Positions 47,943 through 57,816 of a DNA stretch of 64,000 nucleotides are shown piece by piece. The position numbers and the translations under genes are program-made. Origin of the DNA: Mucilaginibacter oryzae (GTDB lineage Bacteria > Bacteroidota > Bacteroidia > Sphingobacteriales > Sphingobacteriaceae). How positions within the stretch are numbered: position 1 is the first letter of the stretch; each line of letters begins with the position of its first letter. The DNA is taken from positions 62,001-126,000 of the forward strand of contig NZ_QGHA01000010.1 in NCBI RefSeq assembly GCF_003148845.1, given 5' to 3'. Below the pieces are notes generated by a model. The model was not told the origin of the DNA, made no database searches, and saw nothing but the letters and a program-made list of their open reading frames with translations.

Positions 47943-50132
47943 CTACCTTCCTCCCGGAGGGCATTTAGCATTCAAATACTGCGTAAACAACGTTTTTAAG
48001 TGCAGATTTGTTCCTTCGCCTTCAGAAATGGAGTGTGTACGGTTAGGGTACGACATCAGCTGGAACTGGCGGTTATATTTCACCAGCTCATTAATTAGTT
48101 CTTCGGCATTTTTGTAGTGTACGTTATCGTCGCCGGTACCGTGGATATACAGCAGGTTACCTTTCAGGTTTTTTGCATAGGTAACAGGCGATCCTTTGAT
48201 AAACGCTGCCCTGCCTGCTTCATCTGTTGGTACGCCCATATAACGTTCCTGGTAAATGTTATCGTAAGTAAGCTGATCGCCTACGGCTGCCACGGCTATA
48301 CCGGTTTTGTAGATATCTCCGTATTGAAACATCAGGTTAAGGGTTGAGGAACCGCCGCCGCTCCAGCCATGCACCGCAATACGGGTAGAATCAACAAAAG
48401 GCCATTTAATGATCTCTTTAGCTGCCATGGCCTGGTCGCGGATATTGATGATACCTATGTTTTTGTAGATAGCCTTACGCCATGCCGCGCCTTTAGGTGC
48501 AGGTGCGCCGCGCCCCTCAACCGACATGTAGATGTAACCATCATCGGCCATGCTGCCTGCATAAAGTCCGTTGCGGCCGGTGCCCCAGGTATCGGTTACG
48601 GTTTGTCCGGCCGGTTCGCCGTAAACGGTGAACAGTACCGGGTATTTTTTAGTTGGATCAAAGTTGGTAGGTTTCATCATCCATCCGTCCATTTCAATAC
48701 CGTCAACCGTTTTAATTTTAAAAAATTCAGGTTTATTTTTAACGCTATTGTCAACGCTGATCATATTGCCGGCCACATGCTTATGCTCGGGCAGGCTAAT
48801 CACTTCGCTTTGCGGACGGGTATAGCTGTTGTTAAAGTAGTGCAGTGCAACCTTGCCGTTTGGCGAAATATCATAGCCATGCGTTCCGGGCTGATCGGCA
48901 GGCGAAACGCGCTCTGCTTTGCCGCCGCTAAGTTTAATTTTGTAAAGGTATTTTTGAGTAGCGTTATCAGGCGAGGCGATAAAATATACATAACCCAAAG
49001 CCTCATCAACCATATCAATGCTGATCACATCATAGTTTCCTTTGGTAATCAGCGTTTCCTTGCCTTCGCGGCTTACTTTGTACAGGTGGCGCCAGCCGTC
49101 TTTTTCGCTTAGCCAAACAAAGCTTTTGCCTTTTTCAATCCAGCCCCAGCCCACCGGGTCGCCGCCTACTACGCGTTCTTTAACATCTATCCAGGAGTTG
49201 CTATGCTCTTCGCGGATAACACGTGTGGTGCCGTTTGATACATTGCCGATAAAGATGCGGCTTTCGTTCTGTGCGCGGTTTAATTGCTCCAGAACAACCT
49301 CGTTAGAATTGGCCGCCCATTCCATGGCGGGGATGTAGTGCTGCACCGCGTCGCCCGGAACATCAATCCATTTCGTTTTTCCGGTACTAACATCAACCAC
49401 ACCTACTTTGCATGAGCTTGGGTCTTCGCCCGCTACCGGGTATTCAACCGGAACCACAAAGGGATAGATCGAATCAGTAGTGTTGAGCATTTTATAGGTT
49501 TTGATCTTACTTGCATCCAACTGCCAGTAGGCGATGGACTTACTATCCGGCGACCAGCGGAAACCGTCGCGGCAGTCAAACTCCTCTTCATAAGCCCAGT
49601 CAAACGTACCATTGATGAGCGTGCGTGTGCCATCGGTAGTTAATGCTTTAACCGAACCATCGTTCAAATCTTCCATATAGATGTTGTGGCCGCTTACATA
49701 GGCCACTTTAGTACCATCGGGCGAAAATTTGGCGAACATTAATGATGACGACGGCAGGTTTTTACCCAGTTGCCAGAGTTTTTTGGTATTGCTGTCATAC
49801 ACCCAGTAATCGCCGCGGGTATCATAACGCCAAACCCTTTTGGTGTTGGTATTGATCAATACTTTTTTATTGTCTTCACTTACCGTAAACCGTCTTACGT
49901 TAATAGGCGCATGACCTGCCGGGGTAAGGTCTTGTTTGGTAACAAACACAGTTTTTTTCGAAGTGTCGCGCGCGTCGATCATCAGGATCTGGCCACCGGT
50001 GATGTGGTAATACTGATAACCATCACGTGTCCAGTTAACGCCGCCGCGCTGCGCCAGTGCCATATACTGAACACAGGTTAACAATAGCGCTGTAAGGAAA
50101 AATAATCCCGAATGGTAAAATTTCATATACAT
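47943..50132 (-). CDS. S9 family peptidase (dipeptidyl peptidase IV-like)
   Basis: 729 residues with a signal peptide (about 3-28, MKFYHSGLFFLTALLLTCVQ). An ATG two codons downstream is also possible. The N-terminal beta-propeller holds the DPP IV motif FDWAYEEEFDCRDGFRWSPD (about 178-197) with the Glu pair that binds the substrate N-terminus. The C-terminal alpha/beta hydrolase domain has the nucleophile in AVHGWSGGGSS (about 590-600), the acid in HGTGDDNVHY and the base in YPNRTHSI. It removes X-Pro-type dipeptides from peptides in the periplasm or outside. The gene is monocistronic. Confidence 0.93.
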   Translation of the reverse strand: MYMKFYHSGLFFLTALLLTCVQYMALAQRGGVNWTRDGYQYYHITGGQILMIDARDTSKKTVFVTKQDLTPAGHAPINVRRFTVSEDNKKVLINTNTKRVWRYDTRGDYWVYDSNTKKLWQLGKNLPSSSLMFAKFSPDGTKVAYVSGHNIYMEDLNDGSVKALTTDGTRTLINGTFDWAYEEEFDCRDGFRWSPDSKSIAYWQLDASKIKTYKMLNTTDSIYPFVVPVEYPVAGEDPSSCKVGVVDVSTGKTKWIDVPGDAVQHYIPAMEWAANSNEVVLEQLNRAQNESRIFIGNVSNGTTRVIREEHSNSWIDVKERVVGGDPVGWGWIEKGKSFVWLSEKDGWRHLYKVSREGKETLITKGNYDVISIDMVDEALGYVYFIASPDNATQKYLYKIKLSGGKAERVSPADQPGTHGYDISPNGKVALHYFNNSYTRPQSEVISLPEHKHVAGNMISVDNSVKNKPEFFKIKTVDGIEMDGWMMKPTNFDPTKKYPVLFTVYGEPAGQTVTDTWGTGRNGLYAGSMADDGYIYMSVEGRGAPAPKGAAWRKAIYKNIGIINIRDQAMAAKEIIKWPFVDSTRIAVHGWSGGGSSTLNLMFQYGDIYKTGIAVAAVGDQLTYDNIYQERYMGVPTDEAGRAAFIKGSPVTYAKNLKGNLLYIHGTGDDNVHYKNAEELINELVKYNRQFQLMSYPNRTHSISEGEGTNLHLKTLFTQYLNAKCPPGGR

Positions 50133-50233
50133 TTAGTTTTAATTAAAAAGGGGATACTTATTATACAAATAAGTAATGCCGCTGTAAATTTTGCGTTAAT
50201 TTAGCACAATCAACAAATCTAAAGCCATCTGTA

Positions 50234-51766
50234 ATGAAAAAATTATATCCGTTATTCCTTGCTTGCGCACTATTCTCTGTTACGGCATCGGCTCAGCACG
50301 CCGATAGGAGCAAGTTCATTAAGGATAGTTTGGATCTGTACATCAGCAAGGCTTTAACCAACTGGCGCATCCCCGGCATGGCCGTTTGCATTGTTAAAGA
50401 TGGCAAGGTTGTACTGATGAAGGGCTACGGTATTAAAGAATTAGGCCTGATGAACAAGGTTGATGAAAATACCCTGTTTATGATTGGCAGCAACACCAAG
50501 GCGTTCACCGCAACGGCCCTGGCCATGCTGGAAGCCAATAAAAAACTTTCATTGGATGAAAAAGTAACTCAATATATCCCGGAGTTTAAAATGGCGGATA
50601 AAAACCTTACCGACCAGGTACTGGTACGCGACCTGCTTTGCCACCGCCTGGGGTTCCAAACCTTCCAGGGCGATTTTACTTTTTACAACACCGATCTTAC
50701 CCGCGAAGACGTGATCAGGCGACTGGGCAAACTGAAACCGGTTTACCCCTTCCGTACCCGCTGGGGCTATACCAATGCCGCGTTTTTAACCGCGGGCGAG
50801 ATCATACCGAGGGTAGCCAACGGGCACTCGTGGGAGGCATACATTAAAGAGGCAATTTTTGCCCCGCTCGGTATGCAAAACAGCCTCGCGTTAAGCAAAG
50901 ATCTCCCTAAATCATTAAACCGCACCGTTCCGCATACCCTTGTTGATGGCCGACTTACGCCTATACCCTATTGCCAGATTGATGGCCTGGCGCCTGCAGG
51001 TGCTATCAGCTCGTCGGTAAATGATATGAGCAAATGGGTAATGGCCCTACTGAACAACGGTAAGGTAGGGCAACGCCAGGTGATCCCTGCGGCTGCCATT
51101 GAGGCTACGCGCAAGCCGCAGGATATTGTAGGCAGCGTTCAGCACCTTAACGGCGAAACAAATTTTGAACTTTACGCATTAGGCTGGTTTATACAGGATT
51201 ACTCAAACCACCGGTTAATTATGCACGATGGCGGGGTTAATGGCTACCTGTCGTCGGTAACGCTTTCGCCGCAGGATAACCTGGGTATCGTTATCCTCAC
51301 CAATACCGACCAGAACATGGCTTTTGAAGCATTGCGCTGGGATATCCTCGACGCCTATTTTAAACAGCCTTTCCGTAACTACAGCGAAGCTTACCTGAAA
51401 CAATTCAGGGCCAATGCCGCTACCGAGCAGGCTAACGACCGAAAGTTAAAAGATTCGGTAGCGCTTAACCTGAAGCCGGCATTGCCTGTAAATAAATACC
51501 TGGGTAAATACAGTAACGAGTTTTACGGCAACATGCAAGTAACCCAGGGTCAGAACAACAACCTTGAGATGCGTTTTGAGCATCACCCAAAAATGTACGC
51601 GCTGATGCAGCCCCTTGGCGGCAACCGCTTTTACGTAACTTTTTCTGACCCCACCCTGGGAAAGGCGATATTTCCTTTTACGGTACAAAATGGCGATGTA
51701 ACCGGGGTACGCGTAAAAGTGGCCGATTTTGTGGAGCGCGGGGCTTATGAGTTTAAGAAGTTGTGA
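50234..51766 (+). CDS. Serine hydrolase of the class C beta-lactamase family with C-terminal DUF3471-like domain
   Basis: 510 residues with a signal peptide (MKKLYPLFLACALFSVTASA). The penicillin-binding motif is MIGSNTKAFTATALAMLEA (Ser-x-x-Lys, about 79-97), and the Tyr-x-Asn motif is in RWGYTNAAFLTAG (about 176-188). The third motif KTG-equivalent lies near IMHDGGVNGYLSSV (HxG, about 330-343). The last about 110 residues (VNKYLGKYSNEFYGNMQVTQ) form a lipocalin-like domain found behind such enzymes. Members hydrolyse peptides or esters; a beta-lactamase role is not implied. Confidence 0.9.
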   Translation: MKKLYPLFLACALFSVTASAQHADRSKFIKDSLDLYISKALTNWRIPGMAVCIVKDGKVVLMKGYGIKELGLMNKVDENTLFMIGSNTKAFTATALAMLEANKKLSLDEKVTQYIPEFKMADKNLTDQVLVRDLLCHRLGFQTFQGDFTFYNTDLTREDVIRRLGKLKPVYPFRTRWGYTNAAFLTAGEIIPRVANGHSWEAYIKEAIFAPLGMQNSLALSKDLPKSLNRTVPHTLVDGRLTPIPYCQIDGLAPAGAISSSVNDMSKWVMALLNNGKVGQRQVIPAAAIEATRKPQDIVGSVQHLNGETNFELYALGWFIQDYSNHRLIMHDGGVNGYLSSVTLSPQDNLGIVILTNTDQNMAFEALRWDILDAYFKQPFRNYSEAYLKQFRANAATEQANDRKLKDSVALNLKPALPVNKYLGKYSNEFYGNMQVTQGQNNNLEMRFEHHPKMYALMQPLGGNRFYVTFSDPTLGKAIFPFTVQNGDVTGVRVKVADFVERGAYEFKKL

Positions 51767-51921
51767 TAATGGATAAGCTCTAATCTATTTGGGCTATCTC
51801 TACTCGACTTTAGCGTAACTTCGACCTAAACTTGTCGAAGCATTCTGCTTCCTTGTTTGAAATGAATGTTGAAACTAATAGCAATATAACAGTAATCAGC
51901 TTTTATAAATTATTGTCTCCC

Positions 51922-52203
51922 TTAAAACTTTAAATTAACTTTCAGCCATTCCTGTACTTCGTCCTGGCGGGTAATCTCGGGCGGGAGTTGATCATGGATG
52001 AGTTTTTCCATTTTGTTGCCGGTGTTGGCAAAGCGATAATCCCACATCAGCATTAGTTTATTGATAAGGTATATTACTTCATTGCCCTCTTCTTTAGTGA
52101 AAATTGTATCGTCGGGTTTACCGGTTACACGCGGATCGTTATACAGGTAAGCGTTCCATTTATAGTCGGTGTAATGCAGGTTTCGTTTTGAAAAGAGGAT
52201 CAT
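51922..52203 (-). CDS. Small hypothetical protein
   Basis: 93 residues from ATG 52203 (MILFSKRNLHYTDYKWNAYL); a GTG two codons earlier opens the frame too. Acidic and aromatic, with segments VIYLINKLMLMWDYRFANTG and KMEKLIHDQLPPEITRQDEV that look like amphipathic helices. No signal, no membrane segment and no family recognised. It lies alone between two plus-strand genes. Confidence 0.55.
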   Translation of the reverse strand: MILFSKRNLHYTDYKWNAYLYNDPRVTGKPDDTIFTKEEGNEVIYLINKLMLMWDYRFANTGNKMEKLIHDQLPPEITRQDEVQEWLKVNLKF

Positions 52204-52352
52204 GGTCACATAATTTCTTTAAATGTACGCATAAATAAGCGCATTGCGGGTTATTAGCGCAAATGGGCGTATTATACAAAGCGCCGCGGTAACAATATTC
52301 CCATTAAACTTTGCCGATTAAATAGTAATTTCAGCGCAGCTAATTTAAGTTG

Positions 52353-54227
52353 ATGAAAAAATTAATACTGTTCAGCGTAGCTTCGCTGCTGGCATTTAAT
52401 GCTGTTGCCCAGCAGGAACCACAAAAAGCCATTTACTACGAGGTTTCATTCCCTAATGTGGCCCACCACGAGGCCGAAATAAGCATGACCATCCCGCAGG
52501 CTCCTTCCGGGCCCTTCAAAGTTCGGATGAGCCGCTCATCTGCCGGGCGCTATGCTACGCATGAGTTTGGCAAAAACATTTACAATGTTAAAGCTACTGA
52601 TGTTGATGGCAAAGAACTGGAACTAACCCAGCTTGAAGGGGATGTTTACCAGGTTGGCGATCATCCCGCATCGGTAAAAGTAACTTATACCCTTTTTGCC
52701 AACTGGACGGATGGTACCTATGCCTCTATCGACCCCAGCCACGCGCATTTAAACATGCCGGCCGCCTTTATGTGGGTGGTGGGCGAGGATAAACGCCCGC
52801 TGACGTTTGCCTTCAACGACCTGGATAAATATGGCTGGAAAGTTTCAACCCAGTTAAAGCATGTTGGCGCCAATGTGTACAGCGCACCCAATATGCAATA
52901 CATGATGGATAGCCCTACCGAGCTTTCAAACCATAATGTAAGCAGCTGGGAAGTAACCAACACCGATGGTAAAAAGGAGCAGATAAACCTGAGCATACAC
53001 TCAGACGACAGCCAGGCTGTGGTTGACAATTTTGCCACAATGATCCGGAAAATGGTACTGGAAGAAAAAGCGGTATTTGGCGAACTGCCAACCTACGACT
53101 TTGGCGAATACACTTTTGTTGCGGATATTAACACGGCGGTATCGGGCGATGGCATGGAGCACCGCAATTCTACCTGTATTACCATCCCGGCGCCAAAGGT
53201 TGAAGGTTTTGAAAAAAACCTGATGGGCGTGTTCGCCCATGAGTATTTTCATAGCTGGAACGTGAAACGCATCCGCCCAAAATCGCTGGAGCCGTTTAAC
53301 TTTGAGCATGCCAATATGAGCAGTGAACTTTGGTTTGCCGAAGGCTTTACCCAATACTACGGCGAGTTACTGCTGGAGCGCTCGGGCTTTGTTTCGCCTG
53401 ACGATTATACCGGTACTATTGCGGGCCTGGTTAACCAGATCCTGAATACCCCGGGTGCCGCCAAATATTCGGCCGCGCAAATGAGCCGTTATTCGGTTTT
53501 TGCCGACGCCGGCGTATCCATCGATCCTAACAACAACACCAACGATTTTACCAGCTACTATACTTACGGCGGCGCCATAGCCCTGGCGCTCGATTTGCGT
53601 TTGCGAAGCGACTTTAACCTCACGCTTGATGATTATATGCGTACCGTTTGGTTAAACCGCGGCAAGGTGATGAAGCCATATACCATTCCTGATTTGCAGA
53701 ATGATTTGGGCAAGGTGACCAACAACCCAAAATTCGCTGCCGATTTCTTTAAACGCTACGTTTATGGTATCGACAAAAATAACTATGAGCAATTGCTGGC
53801 TAAAGCAGGCTTGTTATTGCGCAAAGCGCAGCCGGGTAAAGGCTGGGCCGGTTCGCTGGCGGCGCAACCTGCACGCGGCAGATCGGGCCAGGCACGCCCG
53901 GCAGGATCGGAAGGTTTGCCCATCCTTTCAAGCACTACCATGGGCACCCCCGTTTACAAAGCAGGATTGGATGCAGGCGATGTAATATTGAAAGTTGATG
54001 GTAAGGATATTAAAGAGCAAAAAGATTTCAACGATATTATTGCAGGCAAAAAACCTGGCGATAAACTGGTGGTAAACTACAAAAACCGTACAGGTGCGCA
54101 TGAAACCACCATCACGCTCGAAGAAAGCCCTTACCTTGAAGTAGTAACTTACGAAAAAGCCGGTATGCCGTTAAGTAAAGAACAGGAAACATTCCGTAAC
54201 AACTGGCTGCAAAGCAAAGTCAAATAA
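52353..54227 (+). CDS. M61 family metallopeptidase with C-terminal PDZ domain
   Basis: 624 residues from ATG 52353 (a TTG directly before it is not used), with a signal peptide (MKKLILFSVASLLAFNAVAQ). The M61 N-terminal beta domain (about 20-190) is followed by the zinc site FAHEYFHSWNVKRIRP (HExxH, about 290-305) and the third ligand in SSELWFAEGFTQYYGEL (about 322-338). A Gly-rich region (about 490-520, RKAQPGKGWAGSLAAQPARG) leads to a PDZ domain (GTPVYKAGLDAGDVILKVDG, about 530-549). Members cleave Gly- or Ala-containing peptides. It is followed after two bases by an M28 gene, so the two form an operon. Confidence 0.9.
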   Translation: MKKLILFSVASLLAFNAVAQQEPQKAIYYEVSFPNVAHHEAEISMTIPQAPSGPFKVRMSRSSAGRYATHEFGKNIYNVKATDVDGKELELTQLEGDVYQVGDHPASVKVTYTLFANWTDGTYASIDPSHAHLNMPAAFMWVVGEDKRPLTFAFNDLDKYGWKVSTQLKHVGANVYSAPNMQYMMDSPTELSNHNVSSWEVTNTDGKKEQINLSIHSDDSQAVVDNFATMIRKMVLEEKAVFGELPTYDFGEYTFVADINTAVSGDGMEHRNSTCITIPAPKVEGFEKNLMGVFAHEYFHSWNVKRIRPKSLEPFNFEHANMSSELWFAEGFTQYYGELLLERSGFVSPDDYTGTIAGLVNQILNTPGAAKYSAAQMSRYSVFADAGVSIDPNNNTNDFTSYYTYGGAIALALDLRLRSDFNLTLDDYMRTVWLNRGKVMKPYTIPDLQNDLGKVTNNPKFAADFFKRYVYGIDKNNYEQLLAKAGLLLRKAQPGKGWAGSLAAQPARGRSGQARPAGSEGLPILSSTTMGTPVYKAGLDAGDVILKVDGKDIKEQKDFNDIIAGKKPGDKLVVNYKNRTGAHETTITLEESPYLEVVTYEKAGMPLSKEQETFRNNWLQSKVK

Positions 54228-54229
54228 GC

Positions 54230-55537
54230 ATGAAAAAAGTATTTATTACCACAGCGGCTTTTTTAAGCCTTTCGGCATACGGTTTCGCGCAAAACGTAAA
54301 CAAACTGATTGATCAGGCCGATGTAACCCGCATTATCAAAACCCTTTCGGCCGATGACATGCAGGGCCGCGCCACATTTACCCCCGGCATTGAAAAAGCC
54401 GCGCAATTTATTGAGGGTGAATACAAAAAAGCCGGTTTAAAACCATTAAAAGGAAACAAGGATTACCGCCAGAATTTCACCATGGTGCGTTCAACCCCTG
54501 TTAGTTTAAAGGTAAGCATCAATGGCAAGACCATAGCTGCCGACAGCGCGTTCGCATCTGCCGCCGAATCATTTACCTGGGCAGGCGATAAGGATGTACA
54601 GGTAGTTGTGGTTGGCCCGGATAAAGATTTCCGTACCGAATACCGCAAGGCGTTTAAGGCAGGAACCAAAACCTTGTTACTGGTCGATCCTAAATTCAGC
54701 AGCCTGTTTGGCCGGATTAAAAGTTACATTGGTTCGGGTTCAACCAATTTCAAAGGCAAGGTCAAACAACCAATTGTATTTGTTTCGGGCAAATTTGATG
54801 CAACAACTACCTTCGACGTTAACTGCGAGGTTAGCTCCAAAGAGCTCCCGCTATTCAACGTAGCCGGTATCATCCCCGGTAAAACCAAACCGGATGAGTA
54901 TGTGGTTTTTTCGGGCCATTATGACCACCTTGGCATTATCAAACCTGATAAACCCGGCGTAACCGACAGCATTGCCAACGGCGCCGATGATGACGCTTCG
55001 GGAACTACCGCGGTGCTAAGTTTAGCTAAATATTACAAAAAGCTAAATAACAATGCCCGTACGCTCATCTTCGTTGCTTTCACTGCCGAAGAAATTGGCG
55101 AATACGGTTCGCAGTACTTCGCTACACAGGTAAACCCGGATAAGGTGGTGGCTATGTTTAATATCGAGATGATTGGTAAAGCTTCGAAATTCGGCACCAA
55201 CTCGGCGTTTATCACAGGCTTCGACAGGTCGGATTTTGGTACCATCCTGCAAAAAAACCTGAAAGGAACCGCCTTTAAATTTTACCCGGACCCATACCCG
55301 GACCAGGACCTGTTTTACCGCAGCGATAACGCTTCGCTTGCCGCAGTCGGCGTACCGGCCCACACCATTTCAACCGATCAGATCGACATCGATAAATTAT
55401 ACCACACCGTTGGCGATGATTTCAATTCATTGAATGTGAATAATATCACTTCAACCATCAGGGCAATAGCATTGAGCTCACGCACCATAGTTTCCGGTAA
55501 GGATACGCCGAAACGGGTACCTAAACTGGATGAGTAA
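54230..55537 (+). CDS. M28 family zinc peptidase
   Basis: 435 residues with a signal peptide (MKKVFITTAAFLSLSAYGFA). The zinc site residues are visible in GHYDHLG (His, about 230), GADDDASGTTAVL (Asp, about 253), FTAEEIGEYGS (Glu pair, about 284), FNIEMIGKAS (about 310) and YHTVGDDFN (His, about 393). A PA-like insert region lies between about 90 and 200. Members are aminopeptidases that act on the products of other proteases. It follows the M61 gene by two bases, and the pair probably breaks down peptides together in the periplasm. Confidence 0.9.
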   Translation: MKKVFITTAAFLSLSAYGFAQNVNKLIDQADVTRIIKTLSADDMQGRATFTPGIEKAAQFIEGEYKKAGLKPLKGNKDYRQNFTMVRSTPVSLKVSINGKTIAADSAFASAAESFTWAGDKDVQVVVVGPDKDFRTEYRKAFKAGTKTLLLVDPKFSSLFGRIKSYIGSGSTNFKGKVKQPIVFVSGKFDATTTFDVNCEVSSKELPLFNVAGIIPGKTKPDEYVVFSGHYDHLGIIKPDKPGVTDSIANGADDDASGTTAVLSLAKYYKKLNNNARTLIFVAFTAEEIGEYGSQYFATQVNPDKVVAMFNIEMIGKASKFGTNSAFITGFDRSDFGTILQKNLKGTAFKFYPDPYPDQDLFYRSDNASLAAVGVPAHTISTDQIDIDKLYHTVGDDFNSLNVNNITSTIRAIALSSRTIVSGKDTPKRVPKLDE

Positions 55538-55541
55538 TTGT

Positions 55542-55724
55542 TGTCTGAATAGGAATTACAGAATTTTAGAATTTACAGAATTAAAAAGTATTAAAATTGC
55601 TGCTGCTGAGAGTCCGGCACAACTTGCAGGGATTGGGAAATTAAGTTGAAAACTTAATTTCTTCAGCTACAAAACATCATTTATTCTGTTTATTCTAAAA
55701 TTCTGTAAAATCTGATTCAGACAT
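55542..55724. repeat. Nested palindrome: TGTCTGAAT element with inserted TTAAGTTGAAAACTTAA element
   Basis: The outer arms TGTCTGAAT (from 55542) and ATTCAGACA (to 55724), and inside them TTACAGAATTTTAGAAT (55556-55572) and ATTCTAAAATTCTGTAA (55692-55708), are inverted copies. The space between holds AAATTAAGTTGAAAACTTAA preceded by ATTGGG, matching the core of the element at 5468-5583. One palindrome thus appears inserted in another. Confidence 0.6.
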
Positions 55725-55725
55725 C

Positions 55726-56265
55726 ATGATCCCTAAAATAGCAGTAGTAGGCCCCGAATCCACAGGTAAATCAACCATGTCTGAATACCTCGCAGCCCAC
55801 TACAACACCATAGCGGTGCCTGAATACTCGCGCGAATATTGCGCCAATCTTGTTGGCGAATGTACCTTTCAGGATGAGATCAACATGTTTCACGGTCAGC
55901 TGGCGCTCGAAAAAACACTGCTGCCTCTGGCTAATAAGATACTTATTTGCGATACCACTTTTTTAACCGTAAAAATCTGGAGCGAGGAAGTATTTGGTAA
56001 CGCCCCGCAGGAAGTTCTTGACGAACTACCCCGTCACCCCTACGATTTTTATTTACTTTTAGATATCGACCTGCCCTGGCAGGACGACCCGCTGCGAAAT
56101 TTCCCCACCAAGCGCCAATATTTTATGAACATCTGGCACCGCGAATTGCAGGCGCTTAATGCTGATTATACCGTAATCTCCGGCTTGGGGCAGGATAGGT
56201 ACGATAACGCAGTAAAGGCGGTGGATGGCTTCATCAATCGTCAATTGTCGGAACCGGAATTTTAG
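55726..56265 (+). CDS. NadR-type ATP-binding kinase (nicotinamide riboside kinase-like)
   Basis: 179 residues. Walker A is VVGPESTGKSTMSEYLAAHY (about 7-26), the VVGxESTGKST form typical of the kinase domain of NadR. Later come VPEYSREYC (about 31-39), ILICDTTFLTVKIWSEEVFG (about 71-90), DFYLLLDIDLPWQDDPLRNF (about 107-126) and the final SGLGQDRYDNAVKAV. This matches AAA_28/NadR C-terminal domains that phosphorylate nicotinamide riboside. It lacks the NMN adenylyltransferase half. No transporter PnuC lies beside it. The substrate is inferred. Confidence 0.8.
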   Translation: MIPKIAVVGPESTGKSTMSEYLAAHYNTIAVPEYSREYCANLVGECTFQDEINMFHGQLALEKTLLPLANKILICDTTFLTVKIWSEEVFGNAPQEVLDELPRHPYDFYLLLDIDLPWQDDPLRNFPTKRQYFMNIWHRELQALNADYTVISGLGQDRYDNAVKAVDGFINRQLSEPEF

Positions 56266-56483
56266 GAGAATTATTTGAATTTTTTGAATGAGCTAAGCAT
56301 TCTGTTAATTTTTTTAATTCCCCCAAATTCGGGTTCAGACAAAATTGTGCTTCATAAATCGCCAAAATGAACGCAATCATCCTAAATCTATACAATTCTT
56401 AGGTTAACGGCTATGGCGAAAACACCGACCAAAGGCTGAATTTTCCGGAAATCTCAGCCTTTGGGGGGAGATTTAGGGGGCTG

Positions 56484-57740
56484 TTACTTTAATTTTTCTA
56501 ATGCCGATTTAACTCTCGGGATCAAAGCCTCTATTTCGTTTAATGGCGTAGCGCCAACCGATGCGCGGAACCAGTTCACATCATCGCCGGTACCGAATGC
56601 CGAAAAGGGTACAAAAGCAGCTCCGGCTTCCTTAATCAGGTAAAAATTAATATCTGCCGAATCTTTGAGCACCTTGCCATCGGGTGTGGTTTTGCCGCTA
56701 TAATCTATTTTCAGGGTCAGATAAATGGCGCCCATCGGTTCTATCGAATCTACGTTCAATCCGCCGGTTTTCATTTCCTGGAAACCTTCGTGCAGGGCAG
56801 TAAGGCTGGTTTGGATCTTTCCTTTTAAATCGGCAAGGTAAGCGTTTACATCACCCTCATCGGTTAAAAATTTAGCCATCGCCATTTGCTCGGGCTTAGG
56901 TGCCCAGGCGCCCATGTGCCCTACAATGGCCTTCATATTTTCAATCACCAACGCCGGACCAAAGCCCCAGCCCACACGTACGCCGGTAGCGGCGAAACAT
57001 TTGGAGCTGCCATCAACAAAAATGGTGTAATCTTTCAATTCGGGGCGAAGCGTTACCGGGTTATAGTGCTGATGATCGCCAAAGGTTAACTGCGAGTAGA
57101 TCTGGTCGTACAATAAATACAAGGGCTTTTCGCCTGCCGCGCGGGTTTTGTTTTCGGCAATAACCAGGTCGCAAATCTCTTCCAGTCCCTTTTTGCTAAA
57201 CATGGTACCTGTTGGGTTTAGCGGCGAACAAAGGGCCAGCAGGGCGGCTCCCTTTAAATGCGGACGGATCTCATCTGCCGTAGGCATAAAGTTATTTTCG
57301 GGAGCGGTTGGGATGATAACCGGATCGGCGTTCAGCAAATCGCTGTAGTGGTTGTTGTTCCAGGATGGCGCCGGGAAAACCACTTTTTCGCCGGGATTAA
57401 CTACCGCTAAAAATATGGAATAAATTAACGGACGTGAACCGCCGGAGATCAGGATCTGGTTGGGTGCATAATCCAAATCAAAGCTCCTTTTTAAAAAGCC
57501 GCTAACACTCTGCCGTAATTCGAGCATACCATCAGCAGCCGGATAGTTGGTTTGGTTATGATGATAGGCATCAATGATTTTATCCTTTAAAGGGGTTGGA
57601 ATAGGATAAATGTTTGAGTCGAAATCACCTATGGTTAAATTAGCGATATTCTGGCCCTGGCGTTTTAATTCGTTGATCTCGCCCGCGATCTTGATGATCT
57701 CCGAGCCATGCAAATTTTGAGCTAATAAGGAAACACTCAT
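56484..57740 (-). CDS. Aspartate-type aminotransferase, fold type I, PLP-dependent
   Basis: 418 residues from ATG 57740 (MSVSLLAQNLHGSEIIKIAG); the frame continues 46 codons upstream through a palindromic repeat and is rejected. The PLP lysine is in VDGSSKCFAATGVRVGWGFG (about 244-263). The N-terminal IGDFDSNIYPIPTPLKDKII, YPAADGMLELRQSV, and SPLNPTGTMFSKKGL (Asn and Pro contacts) are typical. It transfers amino groups between amino acids and 2-oxo acids; specificity is not predictable. Monocistronic. Confidence 0.9.
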   Translation of the reverse strand: MSVSLLAQNLHGSEIIKIAGEINELKRQGQNIANLTIGDFDSNIYPIPTPLKDKIIDAYHHNQTNYPAADGMLELRQSVSGFLKRSFDLDYAPNQILISGGSRPLIYSIFLAVVNPGEKVVFPAPSWNNNHYSDLLNADPVIIPTAPENNFMPTADEIRPHLKGAALLALCSPLNPTGTMFSKKGLEEICDLVIAENKTRAAGEKPLYLLYDQIYSQLTFGDHQHYNPVTLRPELKDYTIFVDGSSKCFAATGVRVGWGFGPALVIENMKAIVGHMGAWAPKPEQMAMAKFLTDEGDVNAYLADLKGKIQTSLTALHEGFQEMKTGGLNVDSIEPMGAIYLTLKIDYSGKTTPDGKVLKDSADINFYLIKEAGAAFVPFSAFGTGDDVNWFRASVGATPLNEIEALIPRVKSALEKLK

Positions 57741-57816
57741 GGGTTTATATATTAATGAGCGGCAAAGATAGGGAAAGGAGCTGAAAGGTTGAAGGCTGTT
57801 TGAGGCGAAAGCCAAA

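Noticed and set aside
48369..49112. Long plus-strand frame opposite the S9 peptidase
   Set aside because: It lies wholly within the peptidase gene, whose catalytic and DPP IV motifs are intact; the antisense protein resembles no family.
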